From VRUE01 sp963844395 (GTDB lineage Bacteria > Actinomycetota > Thermoleophilia > Solirubrobacterales > 70-9): a stretch of DNA of 64,000 nt. The notes beneath the pieces are model-generated. The model saw only the letters and a list, made by a program, of their open reading frames with translations, did not search any database and was not told where the DNA came from. This document shows positions 25,364 through 33,891 of this stretch, in pieces (position 1 is the first letter of the stretch; every line of letters starts with the position of its first letter). The stretch is from NCBI GenBank assembly GCA_963844395.1, contig CAWJNX010000002.1, positions 558,001-622,000 on the forward strand, given 5' to 3'. Position numbers and translations under genes: made by a program.

Positions 25364-25885
25364 CTTGGCCGCGTAGCACGCGAGCGCTGCTGGCGGCTCT
25401 CGATGTTCGTATCGGCAGGTTGATGGCGTTTGCCGCACTGTGGGTACCTCGTCGGAGAATCGGGGTATCACTGCGGCCTGCAGGACAGACCGCGCGCTTT
25501 TGAGTCGCCCGATCGTGACCTTCGCGCGGGCGACGGGAGGCTCCACCGTCCAAGAGGTCTCGCCCGCCGGGGAACGCGAAGGTGTCGAGCGCGGTATGCG
25601 GCTTCGCGAGAGCGCTGGCCCTCTGCCCCGCGCTCCGGATCGCGACAGCCGATCCGGTCGGCGCCGGAAGAGGTGGCAGTCACCGCCGCGATGAACGAAG
25701 CGAAGCGCGCCGAAGCCACCGCACCGCGAACGGGCAGCGGTACAGCCCGGCGCGCGGTGGCCACTACCTCCTCTCGTCCGCCGTTGTACTCGCATGACCG
25801 CCGACGACGCCAGCGCTGATTCAGTTGCGGCCGTTGCCGATGACCTCCGCTTCACCAGCCCCTCGGGGGCCTGACCCTGCGTGGG
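25364..25885. other. 522-nt stretch without a convincing gene
   Basis: No open frame here has protein-like composition on either strand. One small frame at 25796-25876 (MTADDASADSVAAV..., 26 codons) looks like the truncated start of a protein. The GC content stays high and the frames are shadow-like. It may be residue of a deleted gene between the mIHF-type gene and the convergent hydrolase-glycosyltransferase gene. Confidence 0.4.
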
Positions 25886-28081
25886 CTAAAGTAGCTCGAC
25901 AAGCTGGCGCGCCGCCCGAGCCGCCCCGTCGCTCTCGACGTCTCGGTAGCTGACCTCACGGCCGATCTCCTCGGCGATCGCCGCCGCGATCCGCTCCGGC
26001 GGCGAGTCGTCGAAGTCCATGCGGCGGCCGGCGCCATAGCGCTCGAGCCGGTGGCGGACGTGGAAGTTCTGCTCGAAGTGGTGACGGAGCGGGAAGTAGA
26101 GGAAGGGCCGCTTCTGCGCGGTCAGCTCCATCGAGGTGGTGAGGCCACCCTGGACGACCGCCAGGTCGCAGGCGGCCAGGTGGCGGTAGAGGTTGTGGAC
26201 GTAGGGGACGATCTCCAGCCCGGCATGTGAGGGCAGCGAGGCCGGATCGATCCGCGGGCCGGCGACGACGATCATGCGCAGATCCGGCACCGCTTCCTTC
26301 GCCATCGGGAAGGAGGCGATCACCCGGCGCAGCAGGTCGGCGCCGACGCCCGAGCCGCCGACCGTGACGATGCAGACCCGCTCGTCGTCGCCGTAGCCGA
26401 GCTCGGCACGCAACCGGCTACGGTCGCCGAGGTCGGCGGGGTCGAAGCCGGTCACGTAGCCGGTGAAGTCGAAGTTGCGCTCGGTCCAGTCGCGAATCAT
26501 CGGCAACTGCGGCCCCAGCGGCTCGGGAACGATGTCGTCGGGGTTGCCGACGAACAGCGCGATGTCGCGCACCTCCGGGTGCTCGGCGACGTGGTCGATC
26601 ATGTCGGCGTTGTGGTCAGCGGTGACGAAGCCTTCGCGCCGGTCGCCGTCCTCCATCGGCAGGAAGCCGACGAAGTCGGTCAACCAGGCGAACGGGACGC
26701 GCTTCTCGCCCGGGTTCTCGTGCAGGTAGTAGTCGAGCTCCCAGGCCTCGTCGCCGATCCAGAGGTCGTAGCGCTCGTCGCGCACCACGTCGTGGAAGAG
26801 CATGAAGTTGGCGGCGAGGATCTCGTCCATGCGGCGCAGCGCCTGGAAGCAGTGCAGGTCGTGCTCGGCCGACTCCGACTCGATGTGGCGCGACTCGTTG
26901 GCGAGGTGGGCGCTGGCCGGGTGGATGCGCTCCCCCTCCCCCTCCAAGACGCGGGTGACCGGGTCCTGGGCGAGCCAGTCGATCTGCAGGTCGGGCTCCA
27001 GGCGCCGCATCTCCCGCGCGATCGCCACGTCGCGCTGCGCATGGCCGAGGCCAATCGGCGAGGAGATGTAGAGGGCGCGGGGGCGGCCGTCGGAGCGATG
27101 GACCGTCGGGTCGCGGCGGAAGCCGTGATCGGCGAGCTCGCGGATCGCCAGGTTGACCGGGACCGGGCGACGCCCCTGCGGCATGTGGTCGCCGCCCTCG
27201 AGCGCCACCAGCTCCCCGCCGGTCGCCTTGGCCAATGCCTTGGCGTCGGCGTGCGGAGTCACCCTGTCGCGGGTGCCGCTGACGACGACCACGGGGCATT
27301 GAACGCGGCGCGCCAGCGCCAGCTGGTCGCGGCGGGTGGCCGGCGCCGCCTGGTCGGAGATCACCGAGAGGGCGAGCGACTCCGGATCGCCTTCCAGCCC
27401 CCATTCGACGATGTCGTCGAAGGCCTTGGTCGAGTGCTCCTCGCTGGTCGCCATCCCCGCGAACCACTCAACGAATTCGCGGAAGTCGCGGCGGATGTGG
27501 ACGCCGTTGAACCTCGCCCAGCTGCGAGCCAGCGGAGGCTTGCGATTGAACGTCGCCTTTTTCACGCGGGGATGGGCCATGAAGCGCCAACGCAGGGCGC
27601 CAAGCGAGCGGCTGGCCGGGAACCAGGGGCCGATCAGGACCAGGCCGAGGACCCGCTCGGGGTGCTCGGCGGCGAGCAGGAGGGCCCGTTGGGTGCCGTT
27701 GGAGAGGGCGACGACGATCGCCTGCTCGACGCCGGTCGCGTCGAGGACGTCGAGCGCGTCGCGGGCGAACTCCGACTCGGCGTAGGCCTCGACGGTCCGC
27801 GGCCGGTCGCTGCGGCCGTTGCCGCGCGGGTCGAAGACGACGACGCGGTGGTGCCGGGCGAGGTAGGGGATCTGCATCTTCCAGACCCGCGAGTGCACGA
27901 GCGTCCAGGTCGGACAGAGCACGATCGTCGGCTCGCCCTCGCCGTAGACCTCGTAGAAGATGCGCACGCCGTCGCGCTCGACGAAGCCCTCGCTGTCGGG
28001 ATAGCGGGCGCGAGTCTGCTCGCCGTCGCGGCCGATCGGCTCGATGGGGGGAGCCGCAGTGGTCACATCGATCGCGCTCAC
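25886..28081 (-). CDS. alpha/beta hydrolase - glycosyltransferase fusion protein
   Basis: From the GTG at 28081 (GTGA overlap with the TetR stop) the protein has 731 residues. Residues 1-300 form an alpha/beta hydrolase (IFYEVYGEGEPTIVLCPTWTLVHSRVW, VVVFDPRGNGRSDRPR, VALSNGTQRALLLA as the nucleophile elbow, GTRDRVTPHADA, EGGDHMPQG as the catalytic His region). Residues about 330-731 form a GT-B type glycosyltransferase related to MurG/UGT-type enzymes (LYISSPIGLGHAQRDVAIAREMRR, VTVGGSGVGADLLRR, CDLAVVQGGLTTSMEL, HHFEQNFHVRHRL). The two are linked without a stop. It could modify and glycosylate a lipid or secondary metabolite. The upstream part of the longer open frame is antisense to TetR and rejected. 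Confidence 0.85.
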   Translation of the reverse strand: MSAIDVTTAAPPIEPIGRDGEQTRARYPDSEGFVERDGVRIFYEVYGEGEPTIVLCPTWTLVHSRVWKMQIPYLARHHRVVVFDPRGNGRSDRPRTVEAYAESEFARDALDVLDATGVEQAIVVALSNGTQRALLLAAEHPERVLGLVLIGPWFPASRSLGALRWRFMAHPRVKKATFNRKPPLARSWARFNGVHIRRDFREFVEWFAGMATSEEHSTKAFDDIVEWGLEGDPESLALSVISDQAAPATRRDQLALARRVQCPVVVVSGTRDRVTPHADAKALAKATGGELVALEGGDHMPQGRRPVPVNLAIRELADHGFRRDPTVHRSDGRPRALYISSPIGLGHAQRDVAIAREMRRLEPDLQIDWLAQDPVTRVLEGEGERIHPASAHLANESRHIESESAEHDLHCFQALRRMDEILAANFMLFHDVVRDERYDLWIGDEAWELDYYLHENPGEKRVPFAWLTDFVGFLPMEDGDRREGFVTADHNADMIDHVAEHPEVRDIALFVGNPDDIVPEPLGPQLPMIRDWTERNFDFTGYVTGFDPADLGDRSRLRAELGYGDDERVCIVTVGGSGVGADLLRRVIASFPMAKEAVPDLRMIVVAGPRIDPASLPSHAGLEIVPYVHNLYRHLAACDLAVVQGGLTTSMELTAQKRPFLYFPLRHHFEQNFHVRHRLERYGAGRRMDFDDSPPERIAAAIAEEIGREVSYRDVESDGAARAARQLVELL

Positions 28082-28707
28082 CCCTTCGCCTCCTCGAGTG
28101 AGACAAGCCAGGCGTCGATCGCCGCCAGCAGCTCGGCGTGGCCGCGGTCGAAGCCGAGCAGGCGCTCGAACAGGGCGCCCGTGTTGAACTGCATCACCAG
28201 GGCCGCCCAGGCCTCCGCCGAGAGGCGGGTCGGGTCGAGGTCGTACTCCTCGATCGCCATCGCCAGCGCGTCGCGCAGCAGCGAGCGCCAGCGGTCGTTG
28301 ACGCCGTGCAGCCGCTCTCGCAGCTGCGGCCTGTTCCAGGCGAGGGCCTGCAGCTCGGCCCAAACCTTCGGGTATCCCGCCTCGAGGTCCTGCTCGATAT
28401 AGCCCATCGCCGTGCGCCACTTCTCGATGAACGGCGCGTCCGTCCCGTACATCGCCCGCTGCCGGTCGAGGATGCGGCCGGTGAACCGCTCCAGGGTCTG
28501 CAGCAGAAGCTCGTTGACCGAGCCGAAGTAGTAGTGGACGAGGCCGTGGTTCTGCCCCGCCTCGCGGGCCAGCTGCCGGGTTGAGATGCCGGCCGCGCCC
28601 TCCCTGACCAGCAGCCGCTCGGCGGCATCGAGGAAGGCCTCGACGTTGAGCTCGCGGATGGAGCGGTCGTCGGTCTCGGGGGCCTCGATGCTGACTGAGT
28701 TAGTCAT
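28078..28707 (-). CDS. TetR-family regulator of the hydrolase-glycosyltransferase gene
   Basis: The 209-residue protein has the TetR HTH (AAERLLVREGAAGISTRQLAREAGQNHGLVHYYFGSVNELLLQTL) and a C-terminal effector domain. Its stop overlaps the fusion gene start, so the two are translated together. A tandem palindrome covers its start codon (28692-28719). This suggests the regulator represses its own operon and perhaps the divergent gene at 28809. Confidence 0.92.
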   Translation of the reverse strand: MTNSVSIEAPETDDRSIRELNVEAFLDAAERLLVREGAAGISTRQLAREAGQNHGLVHYYFGSVNELLLQTLERFTGRILDRQRAMYGTDAPFIEKWRTAMGYIEQDLEAGYPKVWAELQALAWNRPQLRERLHGVNDRWRSLLRDALAMAIEEYDLDPTRLSAEAWAALVMQFNTGALFERLLGFDRGHAELLAAIDAWLVSLEEAKG

Positions 28708-28719
28708 CTGACTTAGTCA
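28692..28719. promoter_or_regulatory. paired TGACT/AGTCA operator overlapping the TetR start
   Basis: Two inverted repeats lie side by side: TGACT-GAGTT-AGTCA (28692-28706) and TGACT-T-AGTCA (28709-28719). They cover the TetR ATG (28707) and its upstream region. The arrangement is typical of an autoregulatory TetR operator. Confidence 0.65.
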
Positions 28720-28808
28720 TTTATCTAACCACCATGACCTCGGGCTGTCAAGGTCGCCCGTGGCGGGTGACCGCGTAGGTTTTAGGCCCCCGACGACGAG
28801 GAGGAGTC

Positions 28809-29090
28809 ATGTACGCACGTGTAGTCAGGTTCACCGACGTCGATCCAGGTCATCTTGCCGAGCGTCTGGATGAGGCTCGCCAGGGACCGCCCGTGGACAT
28901 TCCCGCCAAGGAAGTGCAGATCCTCCACGACCCGGACCAGGGCACCGCGGTCGTGATCCAGCTCTTCGAGACCGTCGAGGACATGGCGGCGGCGGAGGGC
29001 GCCCTGGAGGCGATGGACCCCGCGGACACGCCGGGGACGCGCGCTTCGATCGACCGCTGCGAGATCAAGGCCGAGCTGGGCGGAGGCTGA
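28809..29090 (+). CDS. ABM-like dimeric barrel protein
   Basis: This 93-residue protein begins MYARVVRFTDVDPGHLAERL and has TAVVIQLFETVEDMAAAEGALEAM and a DRCEIKAEL end strand. This pattern fits the small dimeric alpha/beta barrels grouped as stress-responsive or antibiotic-monooxygenase-like. A GAGGAG site lies 6 nt upstream. It diverges from the TetR gene, and its promoter probably shares the operator region. Confidence 0.75.
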   Translation: MYARVVRFTDVDPGHLAERLDEARQGPPVDIPAKEVQILHDPDQGTAVVIQLFETVEDMAAAEGALEAMDPADTPGTRASIDRCEIKAELGGG

Positions 29091-29174
29091 GGCGCCGGGC
29101 GCTGATAACACCTTCAAGCGCCTCTGCCGCGCGCGGGCCACGAAACCGCGGGCACGGGCCGTGCTCGCCAACGC

Positions 29175-29669
29175 TTAGCTCACTACCTCGCCAGTCGGCC
29201 GCCGGTGCAGCAACCCGTAAATCAGCGAGGGCAGGCACCAATTGGTAGTCATGACAGTCGCCGCTACCACGAGCAGCGGCACGGCGAGAATCCACGCCAA
29301 AGTCGTTAGGCCGGTCAGGAAGGCGGCAGCAATCGCAGCGATCCAGGGCGCTGCGAGCTGACAGGCAAAGCGCCTCGGCGCCGGGCTGGACGGAACGCTC
29401 GGGCCACCCAGAAACGGCCGCAGGGCGAAGTCGTAGAGGTAGTCGAAGGGATGCTTGGGCGTGAGAAAGCCACCAACAAAAGCGGTCGCCGCCATTGCCA
29501 GCAGCAGGACGGGCGAAGCGAGCACGACACCGGTCGCAGTTCCAGCGAAGCAAAGCGCGGGCGCAAAGCGGATGCCGAGCCAGTGGCTCTTTCTCTCATC
29601 GTCGCTGAGGGCGCCGTAGCCCTGCATCGTCAAGCAGCTTCGAGACCAGGCGAATAGGCGTTCGATCAT
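29175..29669 (-). CDS. DUF4395-type membrane protein
   Basis: The ATG at 29669 follows a good AAGGAGG site. The 164-residue protein has four hydrophobic helices and a conserved pattern resembling DUF4395 (PALCFAGTATGVVLASP, TPKHPFDYLYDFALRPFLGG, NWCLPSLIYGLL). Members often lie beside thioredoxin- or rhodanese-like genes. It is the last of three minus-strand genes with the methyltransferase and the ArsR-rhodanese gene. Confidence 0.75.
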   Translation of the reverse strand: MIERLFAWSRSCLTMQGYGALSDDERKSHWLGIRFAPALCFAGTATGVVLASPVLLLAMAATAFVGGFLTPKHPFDYLYDFALRPFLGGPSVPSSPAPRRFACQLAAPWIAAIAAAFLTGLTTLAWILAVPLLVVAATVMTTNWCLPSLIYGLLHRRPTGEVVS

Positions 29670-29680
29670 CGCGATCCTCC

Positions 29681-30460
29681 TTAGCGCCGCCGAGCCAGCA
29701 GCGAGATGCTGGTCACGCCGTACTTCTGGGTGGCGTTGTCGGCGCGATCGGAGACAAAGCGGTAGCGGTCGTTGTCGCGCACCTCGACGATCTCGAACCC
29801 CGCCGTCTCGATCGCCTCGCGGTAGCGGTCGCGCTGCATCGCGCCGCCGATGCACGCCGCCCACAAGGAGGCATCGCAGGTGACGCCCTCGGGAAGCGGG
29901 GTCGCGGTGACGATGTCGGCGATCGCCAGTCGCCCACCGGGCCGCAGCGCGCTCGCGGCGGCGGCGAACACCGTCGGCTTGTGGGGCGAGAGATTGATGA
30001 CGCCATTGGAGATCACGCAGTTGACCAAGCCCGTCTCGACGGGCGGCGCCTCGATCTGCCCCTCGCGGAACTCGGCGTTGGCGATGCCGGCCTCTTCGGC
30101 GAGGCCGGTGGCCTTGGCGAGCTGCTCGGCCGTCATGTCGACCCCGATCGCGCTTCCGGCCTCGCCCGCGGCAAGCGCGGCGAGGAAAGCATCGGTCCCC
30201 GAGCCGCTGCCGAGGTCGAGCACGACCTCACCCGGCGCGATCGCCGCCAGGTCGAGGAAGTAGCCGACGCCGGCGAAGGAGTCGATCGCCGCGGCCGGGA
30301 TGCGGTCGAGGTCGGCGGGCGGGTAGCCGAGGCGCTCGGCGAGCGCTCGCCCGGTCTCGAAGTGGAACTCGTGCTCGGGGTGCAAAGCGACCTCCTGGTA
30401 CATCCCCTTGACCCGGTCGGTGAGATCGGCCGTGTCGAGTTGGCGTTCGGTCGTGGTCAT
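29681..30460 (-). CDS. SAM-dependent methyltransferase (arsenite-methyltransferase-like)
   Basis: The 259 residues start MTTTERQLDTADL and contain the SAM motif VVLDLGSGSGTDAFLAALAAG, DMTAEQLAKATG, NCVISNGVINLSPHKP and the post-motif ALRPGGRLAIADIV. This layout is close to ArsM-type and related methyltransferases. A single Cys-bearing segment (VTCDASLWAACIGGAM) could bind As(III), but the full Cys set of ArsM is not visible, so the substrate remains uncertain. It lies 15 nt after the ArsR-rhodanese gene. Confidence 0.85.
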   Translation of the reverse strand: MTTTERQLDTADLTDRVKGMYQEVALHPEHEFHFETGRALAERLGYPPADLDRIPAAAIDSFAGVGYFLDLAAIAPGEVVLDLGSGSGTDAFLAALAAGEAGSAIGVDMTAEQLAKATGLAEEAGIANAEFREGQIEAPPVETGLVNCVISNGVINLSPHKPTVFAAAASALRPGGRLAIADIVTATPLPEGVTCDASLWAACIGGAMQRDRYREAIETAGFEIVEVRDNDRYRFVSDRADNATQKYGVTSISLLARRR

Positions 30461-30475
30461 GGGTTATCTCCTCCT

Positions 30476-31132
30476 CTAGGAATGCTGCGGGCTTGGCTGT
30501 GACAGTCGCCACTCGGGCCAGCCGCCCTCGAGGCGGCAGGCGCTGCGCCCCGCCTCATTGAGCCGGCGGACCGCCTCGTGCGCGTAGGCGCAGAAGGGAC
30601 CGCGGCAGTAGGCGACGACCTCTTGGTCGGGGGGAAGCTCGGCCAGGCGACGCTCCAGCTCCTCGAGCGGGATCGATCGCGCACCCTCGATGTGACCAGC
30701 GGCGAACTCCTCCTCGGGCCGCACGTTGACCACGACGATGTCGCCCGCCCCCAGCCGCTCCAGCAGTTCCTCGCGGCCGATCGTCTCGACGTCGTCTCCG
30801 AGGTAGTCACGCGCCGCCCGCTCGACCTCCCCCAGATGGGCGACCGAGGCGTCGCGCAGGGAAAGCCAGAGGCCCAGCGCGTCCTCTCCGGCGAACGCGT
30901 AGACGACGCGCGTACCTTCGCGAGTGCGCGTCAGCAACCCCGCCGCGTGTAGCGCCTGCAGGTGCTGGGACGTGTTGGCGGTCGACTGCCCGCTCGCGCG
31001 GGCGAGCTCATCGACGCTGCGCGGCGCCTGCGCCAGCAGGTCCAACAGCTCTAGCCGGCGAGGGCTGGAGAACGCCTTGCCCATCATCGCGATCGCCTCG
31101 AAAAGGGTCTGCTTTGCCTTGTTGGAAACCAT
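30476..31132 (-). CDS. ArsR-family HTH regulator fused to a rhodanese domain
   Basis: Residues 1-95 are an ArsR winged helix (KAFSSPRRLELLDLLAQAPRSVDELARASGQSTANTSQHLQALHAAGLL). Residues about 110-218 are a rhodanese domain with the active-site loop YCRGPFCAYA and GGWPEW. Such fusions are redox/persulfide-responsive repressors of sulfide oxidation genes. It diverges from the MBL gene at 31207, the expected partner. Its start ATG is at 31132. Confidence 0.92.
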   Translation of the reverse strand: MVSNKAKQTLFEAIAMMGKAFSSPRRLELLDLLAQAPRSVDELARASGQSTANTSQHLQALHAAGLLTRTREGTRVVYAFAGEDALGLWLSLRDASVAHLGEVERAARDYLGDDVETIGREELLERLGAGDIVVVNVRPEEEFAAGHIEGARSIPLEELERRLAELPPDQEVVAYCRGPFCAYAHEAVRRLNEAGRSACRLEGGWPEWRLSQPSPQHS

Positions 31133-31134
31133 GT

Positions 31135-31165
31135 TTTGTTATTCAATAGAACTCTTGATAAGTTG
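31135..31165. promoter_or_regulatory. AT-rich divergent promoter with an ArsR-like site
   Basis: The gap between the ArsR-rhodanese and MBL genes contains TATTCAATA (31140-31148), an imperfect dyad of the kind bound by ArsR repressors, in the only AT-rich stretch of the neighbourhood. It is the probable shared operator. Confidence 0.45.
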
Positions 31166-31206
31166 TCAAGGGGCAAGCTGCCAATCCCGACCTCCGGAGG
31201 CTCCCG

Positions 31207-31971
31207 ATGTTCTTCCGCCAAGTCCTCAACGACGAAACGGCCTGCGCCTCCTACCTGCTGGGTTGCAAGAGCAAGGGCGAGATGGCGGTCGTCGACCCGC
31301 ACGTCGAGCTGGTGGACACCTACGTCGAGCTCGCCGAGGCTCAGGGCGCGGGCGTCGCCGCCGTGCTGGAGACCCATGTGCAGGCGGACCACTTCTCGGG
31401 CATGGCGACGCTGGTCGAGCGGACCGGCGCCACTCCATATCTGCCGGCCGGAGCCGGAGTCGAGTTCGACCACGAGCCACTTGCCGACGGCGACGTCGTG
31501 CGGGTTGGCAACACCGAGATCGAGGCGATCTCCACGCCGGGCCACGCGGCCGCTCATCACGCCTACCTCGTCACCGACCACGCCCGCGTCGACGATCCCT
31601 GGATGGTGCTGAGCGGCGACGCGCTGCTGGTCGGCGATGCCGGCCGGCCGGACCTGCACGCTCACGGCGACCGCAGCGCCGAGGAGATGGCGCGCAGTCT
31701 CTACCGCTCGTTGACCGAGCGACTGCTGACACTTCCCGATCACCTGCTGCTCTACCCCGCCCACTACGCCGGCTCTGTCTGCGGCCGCGGCCTCTCCGGC
31801 AACCCCGCCTCGACGATCGGCTTCGAGCGTCGCCACAACGCCGCGCTGCAGTTCGCCTCCGAAGAGGAGTTCGTCGCGGCGCTAACCGAGGACATCCCGC
31901 CCGCCCCCGAGCAGCAGGCCGAGATCCTCACCGCCAACCGCGCGGGCCGCCCGCTCGTCGGCGGCAGCTGA
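31207..31971 (+). CDS. MBL-fold hydrolase, persulfide-dioxygenase (ETHE1)-like
   Basis: The protein (254 residues) has the metallo-beta-lactamase metal motifs THVQADHFSGM (HxHxDH variant), STPGHAAAHHAY, LSGDALLVGDAGRPDLH and YPAHYAGSVCGRGLSGNPASTIGFER. GDAGRPDL is the diagnostic motif of the ETHE1/persulfide dioxygenase group, which oxidises glutathione or other persulfides to sulfite. It diverges from the ArsR-rhodanese gene, fitting a sulfide-response unit. An ATG start with a nearby CGGAGG site supports the call. Confidence 0.9.
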   Translation: MFFRQVLNDETACASYLLGCKSKGEMAVVDPHVELVDTYVELAEAQGAGVAAVLETHVQADHFSGMATLVERTGATPYLPAGAGVEFDHEPLADGDVVRVGNTEIEAISTPGHAAAHHAYLVTDHARVDDPWMVLSGDALLVGDAGRPDLHAHGDRSAEEMARSLYRSLTERLLTLPDHLLLYPAHYAGSVCGRGLSGNPASTIGFERRHNAALQFASEEEFVAALTEDIPPAPEQQAEILTANRAGRPLVGGS

Positions 31972-31978
31972 CGAGCCG

Positions 31979-33259
31979 ATGCCGGTCGGGCAGGTGCGAT
32001 TGGGGCTGCGCGCGAACGTCGCCCAGTTCGCGCTCCTGGTCGCGGTCACCGCCTTCGTCGGGGCGATGGTCGGCCTGGAGCGTTCGGCGCTTCCGCTGAT
32101 CGGGCGCGAGGACTTCGACCTCGGCTCGAACACCGCGGTGCTCTCCTTCATCGTCGCCTTCGGGCTGGTCAAGGCGCTGACCAACCTCGGTGCCGGAGCG
32201 CTGGCCGAGCGGATCGGACGACGGCGACTGCTGATCGCCGGCTGGGCGGTGGCGCTGCCGGTGCCGGTGCTGATCGCAACCGCGCCCAGCTGGGGCTGGG
32301 TGGTCGCCGCCAACATTCTGCTCGGCGTCAACCAGGGCCTTGCCTGGTCGATGACGGTGGTGATGAAGATCGACCTCGTCGGCCCGAGGCGCCGCGGCTT
32401 CGCGCTCGGGCTGAACGAGGCGGCCGGCTACGGCGGCGTCGCGGTCGCGGCCGGGTTGAGCGGCCTCCTCGCGGCGGAGTTCGCCGCGCGCGACGTGCTC
32501 GCCGTCGCCGGTGCCGCGATCGCCGGTACTGCGTTCCTGCTCTCGCTGCTGTTCGTCCGCGACACCGGGGCACACGTCGCCCTCGAGCAGGCTCACCACC
32601 ACCCCGGCGGGGACGGCACGCCGCCGCGCCTGCGCGAGGCGTTCGCGCAGGCGAGCTATCGCGTGCCCGCCTTACGCTCCGCCTCGCAGGCAGGCCTCGT
32701 CAACAACCTCAACGACGGCCTCGCCTGGGGTCTGGTGCCGCTATTCCTCGCCGCCCACGGCGCCGCGGTCGCCGCGGTCGGTCTGGTCGCCGCGGTCTAC
32801 CCGGCGGTCTGGAGCGTCGCCCAGATCGCCACCGGGGCCTGGTCGGACGCAGTCGGGCGCAAGCCGCTGATCGTCGCCGGGATGCTGCTCCAGGCGGGGG
32901 CGCTCGTGCTGCTCGCCCTGAGCGGGGGCGCGATCGCCGCGGCGGTCGCCGCCGCCGCGCTGCTCGGCCTTGGGACGGCGCTGGTCTACCCGACGCTGAT
33001 CGCGGCGATCTCCGACGTCGTCTCCCCTGTCGCCCGGGCGCCCGTCGTCGGCGTCTACCGCTTCTGGCGCGACATGGGCTACGCGATCGGCGCCCTGATC
33101 GCGGGCGCGACCGCCGACGCGCTCGGCTATGGCGGCGCGATCGGGCTGGTGGCTGGGCTGACCGCGGGGTCCGGGCTCTGGGTGCTGATCGACATGCCGG
33201 GTCCACCGGTCGCCCAGTCGCTGGGAGGGACGACGCCCTCGCAGGTCGCTTCTCGTTAG
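31979..33259 (+). CDS. MFS transporter
   Basis: The 426 residues have about twelve membrane helices, with an N-terminal VRLGLRANVAQFALLVAVTAFVGAMVGLERSALPLIGRE and a cytoplasmic His-rich loop (HVALEQAHHHPGGDG). The helix 2-3 loop (LAERIGRRRLL) carries the MFS motif. Substrate is not evident. It follows the persulfide-dioxygenase gene by 7 nt and is probably co-transcribed, so export of a sulfur or arsenic compound is possible but unproven. Confidence 0.88.
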   Translation: MPVGQVRLGLRANVAQFALLVAVTAFVGAMVGLERSALPLIGREDFDLGSNTAVLSFIVAFGLVKALTNLGAGALAERIGRRRLLIAGWAVALPVPVLIATAPSWGWVVAANILLGVNQGLAWSMTVVMKIDLVGPRRRGFALGLNEAAGYGGVAVAAGLSGLLAAEFAARDVLAVAGAAIAGTAFLLSLLFVRDTGAHVALEQAHHHPGGDGTPPRLREAFAQASYRVPALRSASQAGLVNNLNDGLAWGLVPLFLAAHGAAVAAVGLVAAVYPAVWSVAQIATGAWSDAVGRKPLIVAGMLLQAGALVLLALSGGAIAAAVAAAALLGLGTALVYPTLIAAISDVVSPVARAPVVGVYRFWRDMGYAIGALIAGATADALGYGGAIGLVAGLTAGSGLWVLIDMPGPPVAQSLGGTTPSQVASR

Positions 33260-33348
33260 CCGGCGTCCGCCGCGACAGACGGACAAGCGCGTCTCGCCTC
33301 GCTCAAGCGGCGGGAGAAAGTGGCCTACGTCATGCTCCGGCGCGCCCG

Positions 33349-33846
33349 CTATCTCCCGGTGGCGGCGCGAGCGTGGAGCATTAGACAACGCCGTATGGCT
33401 GGTCGTGCAGCGTGCCGTTCGAGCGGCGCAGAATAGTCGCTACGCTGCTCCTCGCCGCTCAGCACCCGCTCGACCTCGCGCCCGATCGCGAGGCGACTGG
33501 CGATCACCACCGGCATGCCGTGCAGGTCGTCTCCGTCGGGGATCGGCTCGCCAGCCGCGACTCCAACCCTTGCCGCGATACCGATCCCGCCTTCCTCCTC
33601 GTCCAGCCGCTCGACCGCCGACTGGATCGCGGCGGCTGCGCGGAGAGCGCCCAGGGCGCTCTCGAAGCTCGACATGACGCCGTCGCCCAGCGTCTTGACG
33701 ATCCGGCCGCCATTGCGCACGATCGCGCCGGAGACGTCGTTGACGTGCGCTCGGCGAACCCCATCCATCCGATCGTCGCCGAGGGTCGCGAGCAGAGCGG
33801 TCGAGTCGACCAGGTCGCTGAAGAGGACGATCGCAACGCCAGCCAT
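33349..33846 (-). CDS. class III adenylate/guanylate cyclase domain, truncated
   Basis: The 165-residue product carries most of one cyclase domain: VAIVLFSDLVDSTALLATLGDDR, GGRIVKTLGDGVMSSFESA (metal Asp region) and ARVGVAAGEPI. The last conserved block after VVIASRLA is missing and replaced by an unrelated tail (GEEQRSDYSAPLERH...). It could be a pseudogene or a stand-alone domain. A homologous fragment on the same strand appears at about 37585. Confidence 0.7.
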   Translation of the reverse strand: MAGVAIVLFSDLVDSTALLATLGDDRMDGVRRAHVNDVSGAIVRNGGRIVKTLGDGVMSSFESALGALRAAAAIQSAVERLDEEEGGIGIAARVGVAAGEPIPDGDDLHGMPVVIASRLAIGREVERVLSGEEQRSDYSAPLERHAARPAIRRCLMLHARAATGR

Positions 33847-33891
33847 CGGCGAGCATCCTCTCGCACCTTGGCTCCGCGACCCTGTGAAAGA

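Noticed and set aside
26579..28402. A 607-codon plus-strand frame
   Set aside because: It is antisense to the hydrolase-glycosyltransferase and has no family features.
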